Shown here: positions 1-12,093 of the stretch, piece by piece
Layout of the letters: the number at the start of each line of letters is the position of its first letter
How positions within the stretch are numbered: position 1 is the stretch's first letter
DNA from: Plumapathes pennacea
Lineage: Eukaryota > Cnidaria > Anthozoa > Antipatharia > Myriopathidae
Length of the DNA: 64,000 bases
Assembly (NCBI GenBank): GCA_964036295.1
Contig: OZ038463.1
Span: forward strand, 19,083,069 to 19,147,068
Direction: 5' to 3'
Program-made: the position numbers and the translations under genes
The notes under the pieces: generated by a model
The model's database searches: none
Seen by the model: the letters and a program-made list of their open reading frames with translations, nothing else
Told to the model about the DNA's origin: nothing

Positions 1-272
1 TTGCTAAAGTATTCACATTTTCACAGGCTAACAAGTGGGAAATATCAACAACAGATTGCTATGAACCTTGAGGCCAATCTTAACACAAAACAAATCATCT
101 CAACTGTCCAACATCAGAAATCTCCAGAAAAAAATATCACTTTCAAGAGGGGTACATTTTTAACAACACAAAACAAATTTTGTTCATTGCCTTTCTAATC
201 AATATCTACTGAAAATATTTCAAACCACTATAATATAAACAAATGCAGTCTAGAATGTCTCACATAATACAA

Positions 273-1320
273 TCACATGAATTGGCTGATAGCATTTCTA
301 ATAGCTACTGCATGTCTGTTTCCTCCCATTCTTAAAGGAGGGAGTTGAGCTATCATTAGATTTTCTGTGTCAAGCCAGTCTTCATTGAATTCTTGCCTAT
401 TGATCTTACAAATATTGTGCAGAACACAGCATGCACTAATAACTACTGGGGCTCTCACAGTCTCACAATCCAATCGCTTAAGTAGGCATCTCCATCGACC
501 CTTCAGCCTTCCAAAACTATTTTCCACTACCATTCTTGTTTGGCTTAGCTTTCTGTTGAAGCGTCCTTGTTCTGTTGTCAAATGACCTGTGTCCCTATAA
601 GGTTTCATTAACCATGGTTTTAGTGGATAAGCTGGGTCACCCAGAATAAGAGGGGGAACTTCAACCCCACCTATTTGCCTTGTAGTATTTGGGACCAGAA
701 AACCATTTTGAGCCTCCTGATATAAGGCTGAGTTGACCAAAACACGAGCATCATGGACACGTCCTGGCCATGAAACGTTGATGTTACGAAAACACACTCG
801 GCTGTCAACAAATGCTTGTAAAATAAAGGAATAAAATCCTTTTCTATTGTGATACTCTTCAGGGTCATCGTTTGGGGCAATGATGGGTATATGGCGTCCG
901 TCTATCGCCCCAATCACCTGTGGAAAGCCAGTCCTACTCTCAAATTCATTCATAATGTTCTGTACCTGTTTCTCTTCTGTAGGAAGGCTGATATATCTTG
1001 GCATAAGGCGATATGTTAGCCTCAAACACTGATGACAACTTCACAAGCTGTAGAACGGCCAATTGCCATTAGTTGAGCGAGGCTTCTATATTCTATATTG
1101 GTTGCCAACTTCCACAAGGTTGCAGCAACGCGCAACGGTGTTGGTATCGCCTTTCGAAAACGGGTGTCTTGTCTGCCAATGTATGCTCCAGCTCCGTACA
1201 TAGGATGTCGAACGTACTTCGTTTCATTCAGAAATGTTCAATCCAGTCGATATCATCCCATTCTTCTTGCACAGATGTCCACCAGCCTTTGTTTCTGGGT
1301 CTTTTCCAAACTGATCTAAA
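273..1320 (-). pseudogene. PIF/Harbinger (HARBI1-like) transposase, decayed
   Basis: The intact 250-residue stretch (1025 to 273) has the DDE_Tnp_4 pattern of Harbinger transposases: GAIDGRHIPI (first Asp), LILGDPAYPLKPW (second Asp) and VVENSFGRLKGRWR (Glu plus the usual basic tail), then the CCVLHNIC signature. Upstream on the same strand the N-terminal part can be read in other frames: DDIDWIEHF, a stop, MKRSTFDILCTELEH, then IPTPLRVAATLWKLATN and YRSLAQLMAIGRSTACEVV, which are the usual Harbinger N-terminal motifs. At least one in-frame stop (about 1240) and two frameshifts (about 1190 and 1030) separate these blocks, so no full protein is made. Family members excise and insert at three-base targets and need a partner Myb-like protein; none is visible here. 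Confidence 0.85.
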
Positions 1321-1845
1321 GACTTCGGTCAATGATAATCAAAAAGAAAGCCACTAAAAATGATGATAATAACTGGCGAACATAAAACTGGTGCATTTGC
1401 ATTCTCCTTAGACGAAATCTGTTTCTTCAGCGAGCCTCGGCGGCCTTAGCAGCTTTTCGTCTGTGCTCAACGTCCAACATAAACTTGCCGAAAATCGTCC
1501 TGAAATAGGGTGCCATTTTCCTTCTCTCAAATGAAATGCATGGTTACATTGCTATGTCCAGTCCCTCTCGAATTGACATAATTAAGTGTGAACACAAGCA
1601 ACATTAGAGAAATTATGATCACTCAAGTCGTGATTGAATTAAGTATGATTGGGCTATAGTGTGAACACGGTATGAATCACAAGGCACAAATTGCCTTTAA
1701 AAAGGTTGACACTGAGACTAATGTTTGGCCCATGGCAAACAATCACCCTCTTAGAAATAACATTTGCTTCGTCACAGCTGAGTGAAGCTGACGCATGCGT
1801 ACAGAAAAATTTTAGAGTTGCGCATGTGCAGTGAAAAAAACCAAT
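1321..1845. other. intergenic spacer, nothing recognised
   Basis: No coding block, RNA gene or clear repeat was recognised. It separates the decayed Harbinger gene from the chromo-barrel gene and presumably holds the promoter of the latter, but no promoter motif is convincing. Confidence 0.4.
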
Positions 1846-2641
1846 ATGGCGTCCTATGTGAAGCGTGCACGACATGAGGCAGGTTTTTACAAGCAAGTGG
1901 AAGATGGGGTCCGAATTAAAGCGGAAAGAATTTGCCCTTCGCACAGTGAGAAGGTGGACACAAAAAAGATGTACCAAATAGAGGTAAGACGTTTATGTTT
2001 GGCTGTGTTCTTCTTTCGTAACCTTCACAACAGCACAACTCACAACCGCTCTTTTGTTGTAGATTGTGGACAGAGACAAGGATAAGAACATGGTAAAGGT
2101 GCATTACGTTGGTTATTCTGGGGATTGGGATGAATGGAAGAGCTGCGACGAGTTTAGAGTTGGCTGGATGGAGCATCGATATCAACCAGACAGTTCCTCA
2201 TGTTCAGACAGAGCTTCGACTTTCTTCTCTCACTTGAGACAGAAGGTAAAATTTTCGCTTTTTTCCCCTAAACGTGAGGATCCGGACGTGCGGATTGAGG
2301 AACCAATTGACATGGATATTTACGAGCAGTTTCTAAAGTCCCAGGGAGTTACAAAGACTATCAGAGGAAGGGTTGTAAATTCAATTCCTGATAATTCTCT
2401 TCTGGATGATCTACTTTCGCCGCGGTGGTCTGAAAGGATTCTAAATAAAAATGGAGACTTCTCCTTTGCAGTTAAAGGAACAGTACAGTACTGGTTGCAT
2501 GAGAAAGCCCCGATAAGTGAATTTGTCTACATTGGAAACACACTGGTCGAATCACACCTAGAAAATGACATTGTTCTGGTGTTTTCATTTGTGAGAGGTG
2601 ATGGTGTGGCTCAGGAATATCACCCAGGACAATGGAAGTAA
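1846..2641 (+). CDS. chromo-barrel/Tudor-knot domain protein, two exons
   Basis: Exons 1846-1983 and 2063-2641 join in phase across a 79 bp intron (GAG|gtaaga ... tgtag|ATT) to give 238 residues. Starting at ATG 1846 the product reads MASYVKRARHEAGFYKQVEDG, and the join gives VDRDKDKNMVKVHYVGYSGD followed by WDEWKSCDEF. The KVHYVGYSGDWDEW string is the hallmark of chromo-barrel (Tudor-knot, MRG15/MSL3/MOF type) domains, which bind methylated histone tails or RNA. The rest (about residues 80-238) matches nothing I recognise, but has FVYIGNTLVESHLEND followed by IVLVFSFVRGDGVAQEY near the end. No stop or frameshift breaks it. A nuclear or chromatin role is inferred from the domain only. Short cnidarian proteins of this layout are often multi-copy. 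Confidence 0.7.
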
Positions 2642-3208
2642 ACATGTTTTTACTTTCAGGTTTGATGTGAATCAATAGATATATATTATATAATCATTAA
2701 ATGTTGCTGCATGATATATTACCTTTTAATACTATCTTGGATTGGAGTTTCACACTGTTGACTACAACAGCTGAGTGAAGCAGTAACACACAAAGTAGAA
2801 TAAATGAATAGCTTCAGCACAAGATCTCTTGATTTCATTGCCATTGAATGGAAATTCAAATGTCTGCCTAATTCAATTTCTGATTGTGGTTCAGCAAAAC
2901 CATGAAGTAAACAATGCATCTAAAAAATACATCATGTGGGAACCCAAGCCACATCACCAGAGTAAAATGCAATTTGGAGATGTTGTCATGCAAGGTGATG
3001 ATAGTATTCACTATCATTGCACTGTACCATATATATTGAGGCATCATGATCTTTGCTGAAGGATTCTGCTACTGGTAACAATATATTATTAGTTTGGTTA
3101 TATGTACTAGTAAAAACGACAACAACTTAGTCTTCTCGACCAACAGTCTTCCAGTTGATCACAACCAACTAAATGTACTAGTATGTATGCTAAAGTTTTT
3201 TGTGGTGG
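2642..3208. other. intergenic spacer, AT-rich
   Basis: This lies between two convergent genes. Nothing recognisable was seen apart from presumed 3' untranslated sequence on both sides. Confidence 0.4.
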
Positions 3209-5535
3209 TCAGTCCTGTGCACACTGCCTTATCCACTTGCCATTTACCTTCTTAACATGTGATGGTGAACAGCAAGGCTTAAATTGACACCTTGTACATT
3301 CTTGCATGCATGTTATGATGTTGTGTCCTTGTTGACCACAGTTGCTGCACTGGTAAATTCGCATTTTTCTAATGCAGCCAATGTCCTCAAAGTACTCAAG
3401 CCGATTCCTCTTTTGCATAATCTGCACCAGTGCATCCAACCCTCTTTGATTAGTTGATCGAAAGAAATCTTTTGTAGTTGTGTCATTCAGCTTTTCCAAG
3501 CCTTGTTGGGTGAAACTGCAAATAGGTCCATGCAATTTTATGAACTCTGGCACATGCCACAAAAGTGCATGCATGTATGGGGTGATGTGTTTCGTGTGGT
3601 ACAGGGATGTGAAAAGATCAGTCCATGTTTTTACTTTGTCCTGAAATTGCAGAAAGTTGTTGGAATCATTTGAAGAACTGAGGGCATCGGTAATATTTTT
3701 AAAATCATCCCATAGCTGTTGTATTGTTGTTGATTTCTCGAAGCTGGGTAGAAGTTTGCTGATGTCCATATTTCGAAAAAGCTCAACTTTCTCTGGCCCA
3801 GTTAGGTCACGCCATTTCAACCTTTTCGAATCTTTGCATATAAACCAATTGAAACTTATATGCAAATCCTCATTTAGGAAATTTTCAAATCCAGCCATGT
3901 GCTTGTATTTGGTGCGGTCAAATCCATCATTATACACCTTTTTGTCGATGGCATCTTGTCATCTCAGTTCCAAAATTAGTAGATTAGTTAGGTTGTCAGA
4001 TATGCGAAGAAATAAGTGCAGTGTGTCTATGATGACATGGTCGAGTGGTATTTCTGGGAAAAGGGGTACATTTTTGCAGTTGTAGTTTAGTTGTTTCCGT
4101 GTTTTCTTTGACATGTCCTTGATCTCTTGAACAGTTTTTGCACCTTTATTTGGATCAGAGAGGGACCACTTCTTGTCACCTTCATATTTATCATACAGGG
4201 GGCATTTACACCATATGCATGGATATGTTGATATAGCTGCTGCCAGTCCCTGGCAACAAGCCAAAAATTTCCAATCGCCACCAAGAAATCACTCTATGTC
4301 TAAAGTATGGTTGCCAATAGATATAAAGGGAGGCAATCTTATTCCTGATGTCTCTCAGAGCAGTTGATAGTGAACTGTAATTCTCTGGGACCTTCACAAT
4401 TGCAATAATGTGGTTCCCTTCTGCAGCCATTGATTTATCTCCTTCATCTAATAGGGTGAATGTGAAGTTGATTAGATGTAATCTCTTACCAACATTAGTT
4501 CCATCTCCACTGACTTTCACTCTGATCTTTTGCCTCATCTTAAATGTGGCATTCGCAGGAGTGTTTTCAATTAAAGTTTTCATTCGTATTTTCAGTCTTT
4601 CACCAATGCTCTGTTGAACTCCAGTTGTATCACCAGGTGTTGATTTTAGGTTCCACATATTGTTAATTTCTTGCAATCTTTTTTGTAATTTCCAAGCTCT
4701 TGGCATGTTCTTACAAATTGCAGAAAACTCATGGTATGCTTGATTGGAAACATGAAATCTATCTTTCACATAGAGAAGAAAGTTGATGTCATCCACATCT
4801 TCATCTGTGATTGTTTCTGTTCTTGGGGTGGGGTTGGCATTCAGGTGTTCAGCAAGGTCTGGGGTTAGATTGAAAGTCTCATATTCCTGGGTGTCAAAAT
4901 TGAAAACTTCCACTTTGGTGGCAACAAAATTATAAAGTCCGAGAAAAGACAATGTCAGTTCACAGTCAGTCAAAAGCTGTTCCTTCACTCTTTGTTGGTG
5001 ATGCTTTGTGTAGTTGCCAAATGTTTTCTTTTTGGATGGTCCCCTTGTGTTTCCCTGGCCCTTCTGTGCTTTCACTAATTTCTTGGCTAGTAGTTTAAAT
5101 CTCTTCTTGTAGTTAGAAACATCCCTTTGTTTTCTGTCTACGTCTTTTAACACCTTTTTTAACTCTTGCTCGACTTTGGCCTTCTTACATTTCTCATCCT
5201 CCAACTTCTTCGAGTTTTCTTTTCCCTCCCCTCAACTGTTCATCTATAAATACCTGGCTCATATCATTGTAATGAATCTTGAATTTCCAAGTTGATTTAT
5301 TTCCCCCTTTCCAGCTATCAATGAGTTTCTTTACGCCTCTTCCACCAGCTCTTTTTGTTTTTGCGAGTGCTGTAGTCATTCTCCACGTTTTTATTCTAAA
5401 CAATTCACATATCCGTGAATTTATAATCACGGTCACGCCATACTGCGCGAAGACCTTCCTTGCAAGCCTTTGCATTATGGAATAACTTTCCAATCCACTG
5501 TCTTCTTCATCTTTGGACTGTACCTTCTTATACAA
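3209..5535 (-). pseudogene. uncharacterised CCHC-knuckle protein of a mobile-looking family, broken
   Basis: Four consecutive minus-strand blocks (5535-5194, 5204-4206, 4264-3959, 3937-3209) read as one protein of about 750 residues. Joins: a frameshift near 5205, a frameshift near 4265-4300, and one in-frame TGA at about 3957 between LILELR and QDAIDKK. The N-terminal block is basic, followed by a Lys/Glu-rich coiled-coil-like stretch (KKAKVEQELKKVLKDVDRKQ). The middle has VSGDGTNVGKRLHLINFTFT and EGNHIIAIVKVPENYSSL, then CIWCKCPLYDKYEGDKKWSL. The C-terminus has a CCHC knuckle, CSNCGQQGHNIITC, plus further Cys/His pairs. I recall similar high-copy uncharacterised proteins in cnidarian genomes; the GDGT..GKR block and DNA-binding knuckle suggest a transposon-derived protein, but I cannot name the superfamily. 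Confidence 0.65.
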
Positions 5536-5690
5536 CTCGTACAGTAGTTGACTGTAAACAGATTGGAAAGAAAAACGCTATAGTGTGGGTAACGCGGTGT
5601 TTTGCATGCGGTTTATCCGGTCGAAAATGCCGAGTTCAGGCCAAAGATACACACGCACATTTGCCAGTACAAGAACCCAAATTAAATATC

Positions 5691-5858
5691 TTACTTGCTT
5701 ATGTTGACAGTCCATTCACCATTATGATTCTTCTGACCGTTTCCTCTTTTCGACTCCTCATCGTCCGGGCTTGCTTCGACGGAAGAAACCGCCAAAAGAG
5801 CCAGAAGTACAAATATCCACACCGCCACTGCCAACAGCTTCGCCGACACGGCAGACAT
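5691..5858 (-). CDS. possible first coding exon of a secreted protein
   Basis: Starting at ATG 5858 the minus strand reads MSAVSAKLLAVAVWIFVLLA then LLAVSSVEA, a classic signal peptide with a likely cleavage after VEA. A short acidic-then-basic stretch, SPDDEESKRGNGQ, follows, ending in GEWTVNISK and a TAA. The TAA lies inside a good splice donor (AGCAA|gtaaga, exon end 5695), so either this is a 55-residue secreted peptide or exon 1 of a longer gene. No continuation exon was identified; the decayed CCHC-knuckle gene lies directly downstream and may have disrupted it. This layout resembles exon 1 of the secreted Tudor gene at 61 kb. Confidence 0.4.
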   Translation of the reverse strand: MSAVSAKLLAVAVWIFVLLALLAVSSVEASPDDEESKRGNGQKNHNGEWTVNISK

Positions 5859-6272
5859 CCTCCACAAAATCGTTAAAATGACACGGTTAATTTGTATACT
5901 TTCCCGATGAATTTGGTATCAAAATAATCCTTGAAGACCAGGCTTTCAAAAACTGCACGAACATTTATGACTTGCGCATCATGTTTTGTGCAAAGCCGCT
6001 GTGAACATTGCTTTCGCACCGGTGTCGCACCGTCTCCATACAAAAGTCTCGTGATTTTCTCGAGTCGATAAATTCAAGTCAAAAGTGACACGCCAAAAAT
6101 TTACAATACACAGTTTATTTTAGTGCGAATAGAGCCCCAAAGGGCTGAAGTTTTACAATCCGTGCGAACATTTTCGGAAAGTGACCTTCAAGAAAGAGAA
6201 TTTGAGCAATAATCGTCAAAAATAGGTGAAAAACTGCAAATTTTCCGCTTCATTAATTTATGCAAATTTAAC
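5859..6272. other. spacer, nothing recognised
   Basis: Unremarkable AT-rich sequence upstream of the signal-peptide exon; it probably holds that exon's promoter and 5' untranslated region. No motif can be supported. Confidence 0.35.
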
Positions 6273-9200
6273 TTAAGAGGCTAATGTTACACGATTGTTT
6301 GGCATGCTTCCAATGCCAAGCAAGGCTTGCTCCAGAAAGTTCAAAATCGCCTTGCCTTCCTTGTAAGAGATGTTGAATGTGTAAAATGATGACAGTGGAA
6401 CGATTACTGCGTCAATCATCCTTTCTTGGGGGATTGTGCAGAGAATGGTGCCCTCACACGCAATGTACAACTGGTCGAAGTCATACAATGTACCAACTGC
6501 CACAATTTGGGGTTGCACAAACTTCTCAATGCCGTGGTCCACTGGGCTGTTTCTCTGTAGGTTAAATGGGACAATATTATTCAATTAGTCTGCTGTGTAT
6601 CTTCATCCTCTGTGACAAATGTATATCATGCAGATATCATTGCTGCACATGACTGTACTGTCAGTCACGACTGCATATTCTTTTATGTTCCTGTGTGAAT
6701 AATGTTTGAGCCAGATTTTGAGGAGTTTTGGTCGATTAGTCCCCCTGAGGGAGATCTTTCATGTAGAAAATTATACTTTGTTGATCAACTATCACTAGGG
6801 ATGATGTTCAAGGCAACAAATTGACCCCTTCATCATTTTCTCAAGGGACTATTGAAACATTATTGCCGGATTGGCACAATAATGTGTTCTGGTTCAAACC
6901 CCACGAGTGAGCATAAAAGGTTCCATTAGCTGATATGTGAAAAAATGTACACCTAGACAGGTTAGGATTGAGACATAATCAACACAAATGGAAAATAACC
7001 TACAAAGGTTTGATCCTTCAGCCAGCATCAAAATATTGATACAAATCAACAAAAACAAAGAAACTGAACACAAAAAAAAAGAAACAAACCACAAGAACAA
7101 CTAGCAATAATTGCACACAATTATAGTGTCTCCTCATTAGAGCCTGCTTATAGTGATGTTTCCATATTTATATATATATATTTTTTTTGTTTTTGTTTTT
7201 GTTTTTGTTTTTTGTTTTTGAATAATATTTATTTCTTTTCTAGACAACAAGGTAACCTGAACTTACTGGTATAACTGTGAGCACTTCTTCCTGTGGCCCC
7301 CTTGCTTTGCCATTCCTTTGCTTGAGGGCTTTGTTCAGAATAAGGAACTCTGTCCTGTCCTTTATTTCCGTAAGACAAATGAAATTTACAGTATTGCCAG
7401 AGACATGCTAGTAAAGGATCCAAACTGTTCTAAACCCACCAAAAAACAATAAGCATTGCCCAGCCATTTCACTGTGCCACAAGTGTACAAACAGTTGACA
7501 CTAATTTAAGTACCAAGTAAAACCAGTCAAATCTTCTCACATAATAATGCCTAGAGCAGTTATGAGCTCCCCCCATTACTATTGATGAAGATAACATTCA
7601 ATGCAAAAGAATATTACAACCAGAAAAGTGAACATGGTCACTTGCAATGAAACAGAAGCTTGAAGACCTGACTATATATTACTATCATCACATATAATAC
7701 CTGCCATGTCACAATCTGCCTCCAAGAGAGCATTGTCTATACAAGTCACATACTTTAGCAGACTGGTGCTGCCTTCTGCATACTTCAGCACTTTGGGCAA
7801 CCACTGTCCCCTGAATTTTTCACGTAACTGGGCAGGTAGCTCATTATCATGCAGAATACGACAAAGCTCACTTCTTAACTGAAAAGACAAAAAAGCACCA
7901 ACACAGAACAGAAAACTTTTAAAATCACTGTTGCAGTACATATGTAAAACGTGGCTACTATTCAAAGAATGACCTGCACCAGATGAGGTAGTGTTGTTCA
8001 TTGTATGCATCACCAAACATTATGATACTCTGTATGTAAGGAACACAAGATGGTCTTGAAAACTGGAATTTCCACCTGTAAAGTGCATAATGTATAAATC
8101 TAAAATTCACATGGATATACTGCCTCGAGGATGGGTATCTCTGCAGGACATCATCCACAGGTCTTGGATCTTCCAGGACCTCATGACGCCGTAATGGGAG
8201 AGTGTGATCCAGAATTTCCTTGTGCAGCCTCATATCACGTGCTTTCTTTAGTAGTTGGGGCCGCATCTGCTGGGAGTATGATTTCAGGCTCTTCAGGGTT
8301 TCCCCGTCATGAATAGGTGGTTGCGCGGATGTACATGCAGAAGATCCTCGCTTCAGCTTCTGAAACTTTTTCATCCTGTTCATAATTTTCAGCTCCAATG
8401 ATCCCTTATAAGAAAGATCGCAGCAATAGGGAATGAATTTAGGAGCTAAATAGATAATCAATCACACAATTTTCCCTGGCATCTCCCAGACATATAAACT
8501 TATTAGTTAAGTGAACTATCAACGCTAAAAATACACATATAACTTTCACACAGATATGCGACATCTTTCACATGCACAAGTTCATGTTTTCTGTATTTAC
8601 CTAAAAATAATACTCAAGCCATCTCCCTGATGAATGAACTAAAATGCAATTATGTAGGAACAAGACAACAGTTTACTGTACCCATTCTGTTGAACAGTCT
8701 AATATCTCCTTGGCTGCAATTCAGGGGTACTTTTTTATAATCATTTTTGCAATATGCACCCTCTCTGCCTTGTTTGGACGAGAGCTATGGTTTAGGATGC
8801 CTGTGCAGACATCCCTGATCATCTCGTTGTGGAGATTCACAGACACACTCCCAGATTTTAGTGCAGCCTTCACGGACACAGAGAACTGTAAAATAGCATA
8901 CCAGAGAACACAACGATGGCATTAACTCAACAAGTACTGGTAGGTGCAACAAACTCTCACAGAACAAGCAAAAGTAATCCAAGTGCAGCTGATATATTTT
9001 TGGTGTAAAAGTGTCTTCCATTAATTAACTTACACGAGATGGAAGCTGATATCTTGATATCCAGCCCTGTTAAAATATAGTAAAATAGAACAGCTAGTGA
9101 GTTTCATGATGCATTGTACTCTGTTTTGGTTTCTGTCAGTACCTTGCAGGCTGCTTTTACATGCTTGAGACAACTCAGGCAATATTATAAATATATATCT

Positions 9201-10082
9201 TGAAGCGTTCAGTGCTGTACCTGTACCTTTGTACTTTTTGGCGTCTCGGTAAGGTGAGGGGGTACAGTCTCCGCAGATGATGGGGAATCTGTCTGAGAAT
9301 CCGGTGAGGATATTGGAGCAGGGATCTCGGGGCTTCATGCAGAGTCTTCATAAGCTTGCTCCCTAGCGAGTGATGGTTGAGCTCATCAGGACAGTCCAAA
9401 TCGTAGGGAGAAGATTCAGAAGAACCCTTTTCCTGCAGCTGAAAAGAACAATTATTCGATTAACGTTTTACGAAATATATATAGATGTGTATTAAAGAAA
9501 CAAAAATCAGAAGAGCAAGAGCCAAAAATCCTTTGCATCGTAGAAAGCGTTAGTTCAGCAGATTCAAATGGCGCCCAAACTGACAAGAATGGGCATTCAC
9601 ACATTGTACAAACTATATCGCAGGCTCGGGGTATGTGATGCCACGAAGCAAATGGCGGGAAAGGAGCAAAACGTGCAAGGAATTCACACAAAAATGGATT
9701 ACCCGATTGATGCATGGAACATCTTCCACCTCTGGTTTCAGAAGTTTTTTAAATTGCATTCTTTCTTTGAAATTAGGAAAGTACTGCCTCATTTCTCCTT
9801 CATCTGAATAAACAGCACCAACATCCTCGCTGTCCAATTTTTCTCCTACGAAAAAAATACCAGCACATGAGTATACCAATTTTACTCAGGCAAAACAAAG
9901 AAAAAAGAGAGAGTGCAATGTCTTACCACAAATTTTCTCTATGGTCTCGGCAACAAAGGCATTGGCTGTGAGCCACGAGCGGACCTCTGCAGCATCAAAG
10001 TCCAGATTGCAAACTGTGGCTGAAAGCATATCTATACAGTCTTGTAGTTGTAGTGCCTTTAAGACAACGTGCCAGTTTGAAG
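6273..10082 (-). CDS. SAM-domain gene of the SAMD3-like expanded family, multi-exon
   Basis: Exons with GT-AG borders: 10082-9927, 9845-9703, 9438-9227, 9066-9034, 8885-8761, 8404-8121, 7878-7701, possibly about 7420-7250, and 6554-6273 (stop). The first two exons form a SAM domain (EVRSWLTANAFVAETIEKIC then EGEMRQYFPNFKERMQFKKL). Exon 3 is a Ser/Pro-rich linker; the 33 bp exon 4 (GWISRYQLPSR) joins in phase to FSVSVKAALKSGSVSVN. Next are GSLELKIMNRMKKFQKLKRG and, in the last exon, YIACEGTIL and SFYTFNISYKEGKAILNFLE. This order is typical of uncharacterised 'sterile alpha motif domain-containing protein 3-like' proteins expanded in fish and cnidarians; function unknown. Oddity: exon 3 needs a frameshift near 9320 to stay in frame with exon 4, so this copy may be dead. 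The first exon carrying the start was not found. Confidence 0.65.
6590..7240. other. intron-like spacer with a T-rich simple repeat
   Basis: Sequence between the last two exons of the SAMD3-like gene. It holds a (GTTTTT)n/(T)n stretch at about 7180-7222 and no other recognisable feature. Confidence 0.5.
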
Positions 10083-10641
10083 CTGAAAACGAATAGGCCA
10101 CAAATCAAGGCAACTTTGCATTACATACCCATGTCAAACTCCCACTGACGGTCTATGACAGTCCAATAATGTCTAATCGTTCAATAAGGAAAATCCTGAT
10201 AATGACGTGCGTTCCCGATTGGCTGGCCGACTAATTGTGAACTTTGCACCATTGTAAAGTGAACTTTGTAGAAGATTGACACGTGAAAGGCAGAACAATG
10301 AATTACACAGAGGGGATGTGTGCGTGCTTCTCAAATATCCGTCATAACGAATTTGATAGAATGATTCAGGTTTTGGCTTCAGCAGCTTTTATCTCAAAGG
10401 GTCGGTCTGGACCAACTTGAAAACAGAAAAGTTAGAAGTAAAATAAAGGGAAAGACCAAGTCCATTTGTGTTGCACGTGTCCTGTCTTTTGCCACGTGTG
10501 CATGAAATATATTTTGTAGTGGTTAGAAACTCAAGAACACAATTGAACTTGTCCAGCATACTGCCAGATGAGAAGATTGGCAGCCATGTGTGACAGTTTG
10601 TTCTCTGTGAATCAAAAATATCGTATGTGCAATAGCATCTA

Positions 10642-10985
10642 GGATACATTCGCTGTCATCCTAAATCATTATAAACGGGTTCATGGACAAGACCCAAACT
10701 TTAACACTGTATGTTGCATGAATGGGTGTGGATGCACTCACAAGAACTTTGATGGATACAAGAGTCATTTACGAAGGCACCACCCAAGATTTTTGGAGAA
10801 TGCACCTAATATCGGGCAGTTTAACCATAATCAACCGGCCCTGCAATGAGAAGGCAATCTGCAAGTCAACGAAGGTCCTGCTATTGATGAAGAACCCCCC
10901 TGTGGAGTGTGAAGATGGCGGCAACAACGCTGGATTCAAGACTTTGATTATGGATACCAAGACACCTCAAACAGGCCATCCACCG
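10642..10985 (+). pseudogene. N-terminal exon of a C2H2 uncharacterised gene (5' part, split by TE1)
   Basis: The plus strand reads LNHYKRVHGQDPNF then CCMNGCGCTHKNFDGYKSHL and RRHHPRFL, the end of one and the whole of a second C2H2-type finger. An in-frame TGA follows (about 10847); other frames continue with EGNLQVNEGPAIDEEPPCGV and QQRWIQDFDYGYQDTSNRPS, ending at a good donor (CCACC|gtaagt, about 10986). The two-finger start with a spaced second C2H2 is typical of long uncharacterised proteins that are high-copy in fish and cnidarians. Their C-terminal motifs are found at 19.1-20.5 kb, after the inserted transposon. The stop and frame changes mean this copy is broken. Confidence 0.6.
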
Positions 10986-11201
10986 TAAGTCTACAGACTC
11001 TAAACTCTTCCAGTAACTCTCTCAAGCAAAGGGGTATGACAATTTTGCCTTGAATTTTCAGTTCACCTTTTTTTTCAGTTTTCATGGTCCTGTTCATCAT
11101 ATTTTAAACTTTGTAAATTGTAACAGACTGCTATAATGTTTCCATTTATTACTGCTGTCTCTCAGCAGCTTCACAAATGTGGTGCCTTGGACGGTTTTTG
11201 C

Positions 11202-12083
11202 TGAACAATAGGCCTACCGAAGCCCGACCGATCACGTTTCCGAGTGATACACTTTCCGATTTCTTCTGGAGGACAAGTCTTACACCAGCGACGTACATGA
11301 ACGTTCTCCTTTTGTACTAAAAGGTCACAAAGGTATAACTGTACAGCTCTGGAGCAGACGGGTGTAATTTAATGCGGATTTTGCTACTGTCCCGAGAGTT
11401 CAGTGTTCAGCACCATCCGGCTGTGAACTCAGCAACTATTGAACCCGTGTCTCTTTATATAACACTGACTGAAGAAAAAGAAGCATTTAGCGCAATCAGA
11501 AATGCATTCACGACACCTCTCTGTAGCAAGATCGAACAATGCTATCGGAGCGATTCCTGTTGTTTTATGTAATTAAACACAGGAATTGCTCTTAAGTATG
11601 AAATACATCTGCGAGCGCCAGCTACTGAGCGATCTTGTTAAATGCGATTACACAATAAAGCAACAATTCAATTCTGTAATGTACACATCCACACAGCACT
11701 GCTCTTCAGACTGAATGAAGTCGTACGTTCATTGTCAGAGCGATTCCTGTATTGCATCCAATTACACTTTGCATGCAGGAATCACCCCTGACGAAATGCC
11801 GTGCAGACTCTGAACTAAAATGTGTAAGTCAACACAGACGAAGCGATTCCTGCGATTTTAATTACACTACAGGAATCGCTCATAATGCGTTGGGCCTGAT
11901 TCAAACAGCACGACAAAGTTACAGCTGGGGGGGGGGGTGCTATTTCAGCTAAAATGTTCAGTTTAATTTGTTTCTTTCTGGTTAAGATGAACATATGTTT
12001 ATTTGCTATTATTTGCAATTGCTATATTCCTTTGCTCTAATCCCCACACACACACACAAATGAAATATGGAATACTGGGAAAG
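11202..12083 (+). repeat. TE1 left terminal inverted repeat
   Basis: Matches 18278-19080 in reverse complement with scattered differences and small indels, the innermost match being around AAATGAAATATGGAATACTG (12059). It holds palindromes built from GAGCGATTCCTG and CAGGAATCGCTC, for example 11548-11590, 11739-11785 and 11842-11881. A run of ten G (about 11928-11937) and a CA repeat (12043-12058) are also present. Confidence 0.85.
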
Positions 12084-12093
12084 TATGACATTT

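Noticed and set aside
11372-11572. Near-identical 66-residue frames at 11372-11572 (+) and 18710-18910 (-)
   Set aside because: They are the two TE1 inverted arms read in mirror; no gene, but they helped reveal the arms.
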